Source of the DNA: DATGHS01 sp035307785
GTDB taxonomy: Bacteria > Planctomycetota > Planctomycetia > Gemmatales > Gemmataceae
Length of the DNA stretch: 7,395 nt
Assembly (NCBI GenBank): GCA_035307785.1
Contig: DATGHS010000146.1
Location: 1 to 7,395 of the forward strand
Direction of reading: 5' to 3'
Numbering within the stretch: position 1 is the stretch's first letter; the number at the start of each line of letters is the position of its first letter. Of this stretch, positions 1 through 5,430 are shown piece after piece. The notes under the pieces were generated by a model. That model saw only the letters and a program-made list of their open reading frames with translations, had not been told where the DNA came from and did not search any database. Both the position numbers and the translations under genes were made by a program.

Positions 1-313
1 CGTCGGCCGAGTCCACGAGATTCAATATCTTGCCCAGGTCCTGTTGGGCGAATTTGCCGGCCCGAACCCACGGCATTTCGACCGTCATGTAACAAGGATT
101 GCCGCTCGCGACGATTGCCTGAATCGCCTTCGGCACGGCCACGCGCACGAGTCCAGCGCCACCGCGCAGCGCGCCACTTCCGCACAGGATGGCCGCTCCG
201 GACATGCCCTCGCTGCCGGCAATCACTATCACCGTGCCGAATGATCCCTTATGCGCGTCGCGAGCACGCGGCGGCAGCAGCGGCAAGTCCTTGACTCGTT
301 CCACCCCTGGCAT
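1..313 (-). CDS. nnrD: ADP-dependent NAD(P)H-hydrate dehydratase, N-terminal part (runs off window)
   Basis: The product dehydrates the S form of hydrated NADH/NADPH (NADHX/NADPHX) back to the working cofactor, using ADP (ATP in eukaryotes). It is a cytoplasmic metabolite-repair enzyme with a ribokinase-like fold. Only the first 104 codons are present; the reading frame is open to the window edge. The visible part has the family's start: LLPPRARDAHKGSFG (residues 12-26), then the core strand and turn VIVIAGSEGMSGAA (28-41), and the glycine-rich RGGAGLV (50-56). The protein begins directly at this domain, so it lacks the N-terminal NnrE epimerase domain found in fused bacterial versions. The ATG at 313 is chosen because an in-frame TAG lies four codons upstream and no other start lies between. 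No strong Shine-Dalgarno is seen. The M19 peptidase gene ends 116 bp upstream on the same strand, with no clear terminator between, so read-through is possible. Function is confident; the catalytic C-terminal half is not visible. Confidence 0.88.
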   Translation of the reverse strand, partial: MPGVERVKDLPLLPPRARDAHKGSFGTVIVIAGSEGMSGAAILCGSGALRGGAGLVRVAVPKAIQAIVASGNPCYMTVEMPWVRAGKFAQQDLGKILNLVDSAD

Positions 314-429
314 GGGCCGATTCTAGCCGGACGGCGGGGAGAAATGCAATCGGAAAGAATGAGTGGTGCGTGGAGAGTGGCAAAATGAAACCGCGGAGTG
401 AGACTTCGAACCCTGCGGATCAATTCTCA

Positions 430-1650
430 CTACTTCCCTTCTCGCACGCGCTCTACTTCTCGAAACACTCGCAGCAGATTGCCGCCGAGCACTTTGAGGA
501 TGTCATCCTTCTTATAGCCGCGATTCAATAGCTCTTGCGTGATATAAGGGTAATACGAAACATCATCGAGCTGAACCGGCGTGGATGGGATGCCGTCAAA
601 GTCGGAGCCGAGGCCCACGTGGTCGATGCCGGCCACCTTAATGATATGCTCAATGTGATCCACTACCGTATGGACGCTTCCGCGCGGCGTGGGATGCTCT
701 TTCTTCCATTGTTCCCAGGCGATGATCAATTCTTTTTCATCCTTGATCTGCTCGCGAAGCTTGCGGTGTGCTTCAAACATATCGCGGCTGGCCCGGGCCC
801 CTTCCGGAGTGATGAAGCCCGGGAAGAAATTCACCATCACCACGCCGCCGTTCGCTTTCACCATCTTCAGAACGTCATCCGGCACGTTGCGCGGATGTTG
901 GGCAATGGCATACGCTGACGAGTGGGAAAAGATGACCGGCGCCCTACTGGTTTCGAGGGCCTGTTTCATGACATCCACGGAAACGTGCGAAAGATCGACT
1001 AGCATACCGAGCCGATTCATTTCCCGCACTACGTCGCGGCCAAACTCGCTGAGGCCGTTATTTTTGGACTTGTCGGTCGCGCTGTCGGCCCAATCGAGAG
1101 TTTCGGAATGGGTTAGTGTCATGTAGCGCACGCCGAGAGCATAGAGCATCCGCAATACGCCCAAGGAGTTGTCGATGGAATGACCTCCTTCGACGCCGAT
1201 CAGGCTGGCAATTCTACCTTGCTTGTGAATCCGCATGATGTCGGCTGGGCCGTAGGCCATCTCGAAATCATTCGGGTGCGCTTTCACCATACGCAGGATG
1301 ACGTCGATTTGCTCCAAAGTCATGCGCACGGCCGAGCCTTCCTTGCGTGAACTCGCCGGAACGAACGCGGACCAGAACTGCGCTCCCACACCGCCTTGCC
1401 GCAACCTTGGAATATCGGTGTGCAAATCTTTACAAGGTCTGTTAATGTCGATTTTGCTAAAGGACAGATCCTTCTTCTCACGAAACATCCACGGCAGATC
1501 ATTATGCCCATCGATTACGATCGCTTCGCGATGAATCTTGAGCGCTTCGTCCGTAAGCTCCACAGGTGGCCGGCGCTTCCTGGGCTCCTGAGCTGAGGCG
1601 GCGACGACAAAAATGAATAAACCGAGCAAAGGAAAAAGGCAGCGCGACAT
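430..1650 (-). CDS. Secreted membrane-dipeptidase-like zinc peptidase (M19 / renal dipeptidase family)
   Basis: A 406-residue metallodipeptidase expected to cleave dipeptides with broad specificity outside the cytoplasm. The start at 1650 (MSRCLF) is preferred over an upstream in-frame ATG at 1701, because it has a GGAG six bases upstream and begins exactly at a signal peptide: hydrophobic residues 5-18, with likely cleavage after AASA (20). Cys4 is not in a lipobox, so a lipoprotein is unlikely. All the expected M19 metal and active-site positions are visible: His49-x-Asp51 (DGHND), Glu154 (GVEGGHS), His222 (DLSHVS), His243 (FSHSSAYA), the substrate-binding Arg254 (HPRNVPDD) and Asp350 (GSDFDG). 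Length is normal for the family, so it is probably active. It is transcribed divergently from the TPR gene and precedes nnrD on the same strand; no functional link to either is evident. The physiological substrate (peptidoglycan-derived or dietary peptides) cannot be told from sequence. Confidence 0.93.
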   Translation of the reverse strand: MSRCLFPLLGLFIFVVAASAQEPRKRRPPVELTDEALKIHREAIVIDGHNDLPWMFREKKDLSFSKIDINRPCKDLHTDIPRLRQGGVGAQFWSAFVPASSRKEGSAVRMTLEQIDVILRMVKAHPNDFEMAYGPADIMRIHKQGRIASLIGVEGGHSIDNSLGVLRMLYALGVRYMTLTHSETLDWADSATDKSKNNGLSEFGRDVVREMNRLGMLVDLSHVSVDVMKQALETSRAPVIFSHSSAYAIAQHPRNVPDDVLKMVKANGGVVMVNFFPGFITPEGARASRDMFEAHRKLREQIKDEKELIIAWEQWKKEHPTPRGSVHTVVDHIEHIIKVAGIDHVGLGSDFDGIPSTPVQLDDVSYYPYITQELLNRGYKKDDILKVLGGNLLRVFREVERVREGK

Positions 1651-1697
1651 ATTGGACTCCGGAAAGTGACGGTTTGATGATGGTGTACAAAGTGGGT

Positions 1698-1718
1698 GCA
1701 ACGCCGCCAGCTGCGGCG
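1698..1718. repeat. GC-rich hairpin, copy 1 of a 14-base repeat
   Basis: CGCCGC (1702-1707) pairs with GCGGCG (1713-1718) across a five-base loop. The 14-mer GCAACGCCGCCAGC (1698-1711) recurs exactly at 4438-4451, again heading a small GC hairpin in an intergenic gap. On the minus strand this copy would lie in the leader of the M19 gene, about 50 bases before its start. It could be a small dispersed repeat; two copies in 7.4 kb are suggestive but not proof. Confidence 0.5.
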
Positions 1719-1755
1719 AGTGTAACCAGATTCTCTGGGGCTATGGGGTCGCCTG

Positions 1756-1783
1756 ATTGGGCAGCCCGCTGCCCATTGGGCAG
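1756..1783. repeat. ATTGGGCAG direct repeat with competing CTGCCC hairpins
   Basis: ATTGGGCAG occurs at 1756-1764 and again at 1775-1783. CTGCCC (1769-1774) between them can pair with either GGGCAG (1759-1764 or 1778-1783), giving two mutually exclusive stems with loops of four and three bases. The 19-bp period is close to two turns of DNA, so protein binding is an alternative to RNA folding. On the minus strand it lies about 105-135 bases before the M19 start codon. Confidence 0.45.
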
Positions 1784-1797
1784 GTGGTTGGGGAAAC

Positions 1798-1865
1798 GTT
1801 TCGTTTCCATTTCACCGAAAAAGAGACACCCCCCGTGAAACGAAACAGTTTTTCGTGAAATCAAA
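1798..1865. promoter_or_regulatory. Candidate operator: GTGAAA-type repeat cluster
   Basis: GTTTCGTTTC (1798-1807) and GAAACGAAAC (1837-1846) form a perfect 10-bp inverted repeat. The core GTGAAA(N2)AAA occurs three times: once on the minus strand (1815 leftward) and twice on the plus strand, at 1835 and 1855. The last two lie in 12-mers (1834-1845 and 1854-1865) that differ at two positions and are spaced 20 bp apart, close to two helical turns. Such spacing fits a dimeric regulator binding one face of DNA between the divergent M19 and TPR genes. No regulator can be named, and the A/T-rich simplicity of the words lowers confidence. Confidence 0.4.
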
Positions 1866-2058
1866 TGCTTATTTCAGTGACTTTCCCCGATCCAGATCGT
1901 ACACTGCGAAGCGCGCACAGCGGCTAATTGTCAGCAACCACTTGACGTCATGATGATTGCACCTCGACCAGCGCCATTAGCCAACGAAGCTCCCAAAAAA
2001 TGGCGCAACACCCAGAGACTTTGGTTGCGCCCCACAGCGGCGTACCGCCATTCTCTGC

Positions 2059-2088
2059 TTGGCAAAACGGCGGCAGCCAGTATACAAT
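2059..2088 (+). promoter_or_regulatory. Sigma-70-like promoter of the TPR gene
   Basis: TTGGCA (2059-2064) matches the -35 consensus at five of six bases. TATACAAT (2081-2088) offers either TATACA with a 16-bp spacer or TACAAT with an 18-bp spacer as the -10 box. Transcription would start near 2093, leaving a leader of about 24 bases with GAGGA (2107-2111) before the ATG at 2117. Confidence 0.6.
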
Positions 2089-2116
2089 CGCGCACAAGTC
2101 GGAAAGAGGAAAAGTC

Positions 2117-4432
2117 ATGGCGCGAAGGCTTGTCTTCCTGTTATCGATGCTCGCTGGCCTGCTTGGCGGCTCGACGCTCCGCGCTCAAAATCCGCTTCCG
2201 GAAGACAAGCCCAGGCCGCTGCCGGAGCTGCCTCTGTCACCGGCCGAACGCCAGCGCCAAGAAGCCGAAAAGATCGCAACCAATGCACGCAAGTTGTTCG
2301 CATTTGGCCTTCTCTTACAACATCAAGACCAACTACTCGAAGCCATTCGCAAGCTGGAAGAATGCCTGAAGCTTGATCCCGATGCCGTGGCGCCGCGTAA
2401 GACACTCGCGAGCCTCTACATTATGGTGGGAAGAACTACCGATGCGCTCGCCGCCGCCAAGCGCGTCGTCGAACTCGCTCCGCAAGATGCCGACGGCTGG
2501 CAACGCTATGCCGACGTACTCAAGAGCCAGGGGATTAATCAGGAGGCGATTGGGGCGCTGCAAAAGAAGCTCGCCTGCCCTTCGCTCGAAAAGGAGCCCG
2601 AGCAACTTGTCCGCACGCAAAGGCAACTCGCGGGTTTGCAGGAGAAAGTGGCCGATTTTGCCGGAGCCGAAGCAACCTGGCGCCGCTATCTGCAGGAACT
2701 CGAAAAGCACCGAGCCGAGTTTGAAAAGACCGACTACGTCAACGCCGAGGATTACCGGCAATTACGCGCCGATGCCTTCGAGCGCATCGGCCAGGCCTGT
2801 TCCCACACGAAGCGGCTAACCGAGGCCAGGCAGGCCTTCACGGAAGCCTACATGATTCATCAGGAGCGGCCGAATGATTCTGTGGAACGGGCCCAGGCCG
2901 CCCGCATTCATTACCTGCTTGCCGAGGCGCTTGCCAACTCGAACGAGCCCATTCCGGCGATGGAACATTTGCAGTATTATCTGAAACTCCGGCCCGCGAG
3001 CGCCCAGCCCTACCAGCTATTGATCACGGTGCTGAAACAAATGGACAAGGAACGCGAGATCGTCCCGGCACTGCAACGCTACTGGGAACAAGATCGAACG
3101 AATGCGAATTTGCAACTGTTGTTGGCCGCTCAATACGCAGCGGAACGGCGCTATGCCGAAGCCCGAGAACTTTATCTGAAGTTGGTCGAGCGCGAGCCGA
3201 GAGTGGAGTACTACCGCGGACTATACAAGGTCTATTTTGCTCAAAACGACGTCTACAAGGCGCTGGAGCAGCTCGACAAGCAGATGGAAGTGCTCGACGA
3301 TCCTAAGCAAACGGAAGAAGCGCGCACGAACGCCGGCCGGCATGCTAAGGCGATCATGGCGGCGCTACGAGAAGACGTGCAGATGGTCAAATCGCTGCTC
3401 CCATTGGCGCTGGATCAGACGCCTCAAAAACATCGTAACGGGCTGCGTTACCGCACCTTCCACCAATTAGCTACTCTCGCCGCCTCGGTAGATGATCTGG
3501 ATGCCGCCGCTCAGTTCTATCGGGCTGCCTTAAAGAATCTTGGCTACGGTTGGCGAACTGCCTCTTCTGACTTTTATCTGCGCCTGGGCCTGATTGATGT
3601 CCTGGAAGCGCAACATAAATGGGAAGAAATCCAGCAGGTCTGCGATGAGTTTATCAATCGGCGGGACGACCGCCGGCCGGGAGCGGGAGTCGATGCCTTT
3701 TGGTTCCGCTTTTACAAGGGGCAGGCCCTGGCCAAGCTCGGCCAATTTGATGAGGCACTGGCTGAAGCCGACCAAGCGATCGTCGGTGCTCTTGCTGACT
3801 CCAGCAGCTATCCATTGCGCGCGGGCAAGGTCTCGATTCTGCTGCAAGCGGGTCGGTTCCATGAGGCGCTCGACGAATGCAACAAGATTCTCAAAGAGTT
3901 TGAGAAGTCACCGGACTACCGGCGCGCTCGCATTCTTTTGGCGGAGATTTATTCGGCCCAAAGAGATTACACCAGGGCGGAGCACATTTATCGTGCAATC
4001 CTGGAGGTTGATCCCAACGATGCGCAGATAAATAATTCCCTGGGCTACCAACTTGCGGATCAAAATCGCAATTTGGAGGAAGCCGAAAAGCTCATTCGCC
4101 GCGCCATCGAATTGGATCGCGCTGAAAAGGGCAACCCGGCTCAAGCGGTGGAGAGATGGGAATATCTCGACAGCCTGGGTTGGGTGGAGTTCCGGCGTGG
4201 GCGATTGGAGGAAGCACGCGCCTCTTTGGAGAAGGCCGTCCATTTACCCGGCGGCCGAAACGACGGAACCGCGTGGAATCATCTTGGCGATGTTTACTTT
4301 CAGCTGGGTGACAGCCTGCGGGCCCACGACGCCTGGCAGAAAGCTCTCAGTTGGATGAAAAAGGAAGATTTCCGCGCCAAGAACGACGGCCGATTGGAAG
4401 AGTTAGAGCGCAAGATGCGAATTGCGAAATAG
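2117..4432 (+). CDS. Exported tetratricopeptide-repeat protein
   Basis: A 771-residue protein made almost wholly of helical TPR hairpins. The frame is open from 2000, but ATG 2117 is chosen because GAGGA sits six bases upstream and translation then begins with a clean signal peptide (residues 1-23, MARRLVFLLSMLAGLLGG, likely cut after LRA). A proline-rich linker (26-42) follows. Well-formed repeats lie at about 58-125, 225-290, 335-390 and 530-740. The C-terminal part carries conserved family signatures: DPNDAQINNSLGYQLADQ (632-649), LDSLGWVEFRRGRLEEA (684-700) and a final HLGDVYFQLGD (722-732) with a following AWQKAL. These recall long TPR proteins of envelope or exopolysaccharide systems. 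No catalytic domain and no second membrane anchor is seen, so it is probably a periplasmic scaffold; the partner is unknown. The ferredoxin gene begins 77 bp downstream. Confidence 0.92.
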   Translation: MARRLVFLLSMLAGLLGGSTLRAQNPLPEDKPRPLPELPLSPAERQRQEAEKIATNARKLFAFGLLLQHQDQLLEAIRKLEECLKLDPDAVAPRKTLASLYIMVGRTTDALAAAKRVVELAPQDADGWQRYADVLKSQGINQEAIGALQKKLACPSLEKEPEQLVRTQRQLAGLQEKVADFAGAEATWRRYLQELEKHRAEFEKTDYVNAEDYRQLRADAFERIGQACSHTKRLTEARQAFTEAYMIHQERPNDSVERAQAARIHYLLAEALANSNEPIPAMEHLQYYLKLRPASAQPYQLLITVLKQMDKEREIVPALQRYWEQDRTNANLQLLLAAQYAAERRYAEARELYLKLVEREPRVEYYRGLYKVYFAQNDVYKALEQLDKQMEVLDDPKQTEEARTNAGRHAKAIMAALREDVQMVKSLLPLALDQTPQKHRNGLRYRTFHQLATLAASVDDLDAAAQFYRAALKNLGYGWRTASSDFYLRLGLIDVLEAQHKWEEIQQVCDEFINRRDDRRPGAGVDAFWFRFYKGQALAKLGQFDEALAEADQAIVGALADSSSYPLRAGKVSILLQAGRFHEALDECNKILKEFEKSPDYRRARILLAEIYSAQRDYTRAEHIYRAILEVDPNDAQINNSLGYQLADQNRNLEEAEKLIRRAIELDRAEKGNPAQAVERWEYLDSLGWVEFRRGRLEEARASLEKAVHLPGGRNDGTAWNHLGDVYFQLGDSLRAHDAWQKALSWMKKEDFRAKNDGRLEELERKMRIAK

Positions 4433-4437
4433 CCCCC

Positions 4438-4455
4438 GCAACGCCGCCAGCGGCG
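4438..4455 (+). repeat. GC-rich hairpin, copy 2 of the 14-base repeat
   Basis: CGCCG (4442-4446) pairs with CGGCG (4451-4455) around a four-base loop. It begins five bases after the TPR stop codon and shares GCAACGCCGCCAGC with 1698-1711. It has no T-tract, so it is a poor intrinsic terminator; it may protect the mRNA end or slow polymerase between the TPR and ferredoxin genes. Confidence 0.5.
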
Positions 4456-4461
4456 AATCCG

Positions 4462-4506
4462 TATAATCTCCTGGGAGACTCGCGAAAGCATTCCGGGAGA
4501 TTCGCA
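4462..4506 (+). promoter_or_regulatory. Possible internal promoter and leader of the ferredoxin gene
   Basis: A perfect TATAAT (4462-4467) sits in the 77-bp gap before the ferredoxin gene. No -35 match is seen at the usual distance (CAACGC at 4439-4444) and there is no extended TG motif, so activity is uncertain. Just downstream, GGGAGACTCGCG (4473-4484) and GGGAGATTCGCA (4495-4506) form a direct repeat with a 22-bp period. The second GGGAG is the best Shine-Dalgarno candidate for the ATG at 4510, at a rather long spacing of ten bases. Confidence 0.35.
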
Positions 4507-4509
4507 AAC

Positions 4510-4929
4510 ATGGCTGGCGTCAACCCGTACATTCGGCCGCCGGAAGGCAATCTGCCGAAGAAGAAGTATCGCATCAAGTACATATTCGAAGAGACGAAAG
4601 AGACGAAGATAGTCGAAGTTGATCCAGAGCAGATCCCGTACGATCGCACCGGGCAAGCCGGCAGCATTCTTGAAATCGCGCTGGGAAACGGTATCGAGAT
4701 CGACCATTCCTGCGGCGGCGTGTGTGCTTGCTCTACCTGTCACGTAATCGTGGTCGAAGGTTTGAAATCGTGCAGCGAAGCGACCGATGACGAACTCGAC
4801 ATGGTCGAAACCGCCCGCGGTGTGACCACCGAATCCCGGCTGGCGTGCCAGTGCATCGCGAATGGGGAATGCGATTTGGTAGTGGTCATTCCGGGGTGGA
4901 ATCGGAATCTGGTGAAAGAGGGACATTAA
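4510..4929 (+). CDS. fdx: ISC/adrenodoxin-type [2Fe-2S] ferredoxin
   Basis: A 139-residue cytoplasmic electron carrier. The cluster motif is Cys68-x5-Cys74-x2-Cys77 (in CGGVCACSTCH), with the fourth ligand Cys113 in SRLACQC; this C-x5-C-x2-C pattern is typical of the ISC-type Fdx and adrenodoxin group, which feeds electrons to Fe-S assembly or to P450-type enzymes. The surrounding GNGIEIDHSC (59-68) and the C-terminal IPGWNRN (127-133) also fit. The frame is open upstream to 4351 inside the TPR gene, but ATG 4510 is preferred because it starts after the TPR stop and follows a GGGAG. Compared with short bacterial Fdx (about 111 residues), there is an N-terminal extension of about 20 basic and polar residues. 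Four additional cysteines (72, 88, 115, 121) are present; Cys72 has a counterpart in the E. coli protein. No isc genes lie nearby, so the redox partner is unknown. Confidence 0.88.
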   Translation: MAGVNPYIRPPEGNLPKKKYRIKYIFEETKETKIVEVDPEQIPYDRTGQAGSILEIALGNGIEIDHSCGGVCACSTCHVIVVEGLKSCSEATDDELDMVETARGVTTESRLACQCIANGECDLVVVIPGWNRNLVKEGH

Positions 4930-4938
4930 ACAGATCTG

Positions 4939-5000
4939 CACAAGCCCGAAGCGTGAGCGAGGAATACCCGCCAATCCCTCGCTCACGCTTCGGGCTTGTG
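4939..5000. repeat. Perfect 24-bp inverted repeat behind the ferredoxin gene
   Basis: The arms 4939-4962 (beginning CACAAGCCCGAAGCG) and 4977-5000 (ending GCTTCGGGCTTGTG) match perfectly over 24 bases with a 14-base loop. The left arm begins nine bases after the ferredoxin stop codon. The stem would fold strongly in the transcript and could act as a terminator, although the nearest T-run (5020-5026) is 19 bases beyond the stem. I recall similar palindromes as dispersed repeats in planctomycete genomes, so a REP-like element is likely. Confidence 0.8.
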
Positions 5001-5047
5001 GACCTCAGCTGCCTTGCACTTTTTTTCATTCACATAGGCATCTTCCT

Positions 5048-5076
5048 CTGGCAACTTTTCCGCGCAGCTACATAAT
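5048..5076 (+). promoter_or_regulatory. Promoter-like pair before the structured region
   Basis: CTGGCA (5048-5053, four of six to TTGACA) and CATAAT (5071-5076, five of six to TATAAT) are separated by exactly 17 bp. A start near 5083 would make a transcript of about 350 bases ending at the terminator 5370-5428. The match alone is modest; the matching terminator downstream is what makes it credible. Confidence 0.4.
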
Positions 5077-5128
5077 CACATCGTGAGCCGGTCCAATGGG
5101 GGCCGGCCGCTCGGAGGAATTCGGTATA

Positions 5129-5137
5129 AAGGAGGTG
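5129..5137 (+). promoter_or_regulatory. Near-perfect Shine-Dalgarno sequence without a well-placed start
   Basis: AAGGAGGTG is complementary over nine bases to the usual 3' tail of bacterial 16S rRNA. No ATG, GTG or TTG lies 5-12 bases downstream. The first ATG is at 5153, 15 bases away, and opens a basic 40-codon frame ending in TGA at 5273-5275 (MVRRVGRRKG...). Its GGTG also takes part in the GGTGCCG/CGGCACC stem, so it could be masked by folding. Confidence 0.35.
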
Positions 5138-5369
5138 CCGTTTATTTCGCCGATGGTGCGAAGAGTCGGCCGCCGCAAGGGACTTTGGAGCAATGCGTCG
5201 GCACCCTACTGCTCATGGGGACTCGCAAGGGAAGCGCACCAAAAACTCTTTCTCTCCCTTGGAAGGCTTTGCTGACGCAACCTCGTTTCGGTGTTTTCGA
5301 AACAAGAGAGGTCACTCGGAGTCGTCGCAATGCCGGACAAGGTAGCGCGGTCTGGGAAACCGCGCTCGG

Positions 5370-5428
5370 CCCCGAAGCGATCAAGGGACGCATTCCCAAC
5401 CCTTGGAATCGCTTTGGGGTCTTTTTTT
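5370..5428 (+). terminator. Strong intrinsic (rho-independent) terminator
   Basis: An 18-bp stem forms between 5370-5387 (CCCCGAAGCGATCAAGGG) and 5400-5419 (CCCTTG, a two-base GA bulge, ATCGCTTTGGGG), with one G-T wobble and a 12-base loop. Seven Ts follow at 5422-5428, one C after the stem's trailing T. There is no A-tract on the other side, so it works only for plus-strand transcription. No protein gene ends shortly before it, which implies a non-coding transcript upstream. Confidence 0.88.
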
Positions 5429-5430
5429 AC

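Larger units (their letters stand above)
1651..2116. other. Divergent intergenic region with stacked repeats
   Basis: This 466-bp spacer separates the leftward M19 peptidase from the rightward TPR gene. I find no convincing gene in it; the open frames here (1502-1864 minus, 1950-2369 plus) run into real genes out of frame and resemble nothing. From left to right it holds a CGCCGC/GCGGCG hairpin (1702-1718), a GGGCAG/CTGCCC repeat set (1756-1783), a cluster of GTGAAA-type inverted and direct repeats (1798-1865), and a promoter for the TPR gene (2059-2088). The stretch 1866-2058 shows only an isolated TGACGTCA palindrome (1943-1950). I found no convincing promoter for the M19 gene on the minus strand. 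Confidence 0.75.
5083..5430 (+). ncRNA. Candidate structured non-coding RNA or attenuator leader (family not recognised)
   Basis: The region lies between a promoter-like pair and a strong plus-strand intrinsic terminator, with no convincing protein. Visible stems, in order, are: CCGGTCC/GGGCCGG (5088-5094 with 5100-5106); GGTGCCG/CGGCACC (5134-5140 with 5199-5205); TGGTGCG/CGCACCA (5154-5160 with 5235-5241), which crosses the previous stem and so would make a pseudoknot; CAAGGGA/TCCCTTG (5226-5232 with 5255-5261); ACCTC-GTTTCG with CGAAAC-GAGGT (5280-5290 with 5298-5312, four-base bulge); AGCGCGGT/ACCGCGCT (5344-5351 with 5359-5366); and the terminator. I looked for RNase P, tmRNA, SRP and 6S signatures and found none. 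The membrane-protein gene starts 131 bp beyond the terminator, so a cis-acting leader is an alternative. Open frames here overlap on both strands and look accidental. Boundaries are estimates. Confidence 0.5.

Noticed and set aside
535..1126. Plus-strand frames of 127 and 145 codons inside the M19 gene
   Set aside because: They are shadows of the GC-rich antisense strand of a confidently identified peptidase.
1502..1864. 120-codon minus-strand frame overlapping the start of the M19 gene
   Set aside because: It overlaps the signal peptide region in another frame and has no family resemblance.
1943..1950. TGACGTCA palindrome
   Set aside because: An isolated 8-bp palindrome is expected by chance at this scale and has no partner repeat or spacing that would support an operator.
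4300..4986. 228-codon minus-strand frame opposite the ferredoxin and TPR end
   Set aside because: It is antisense to two well-supported genes, begins inside the 24-bp inverted repeat and has no recognisable motif.
5122..5130. TATAAA-containing stretch GGTATAAAG as a second -10 box
   Set aside because: There is no acceptable -35 element 16-18 bp upstream, where the sequence is a GC-rich stem.
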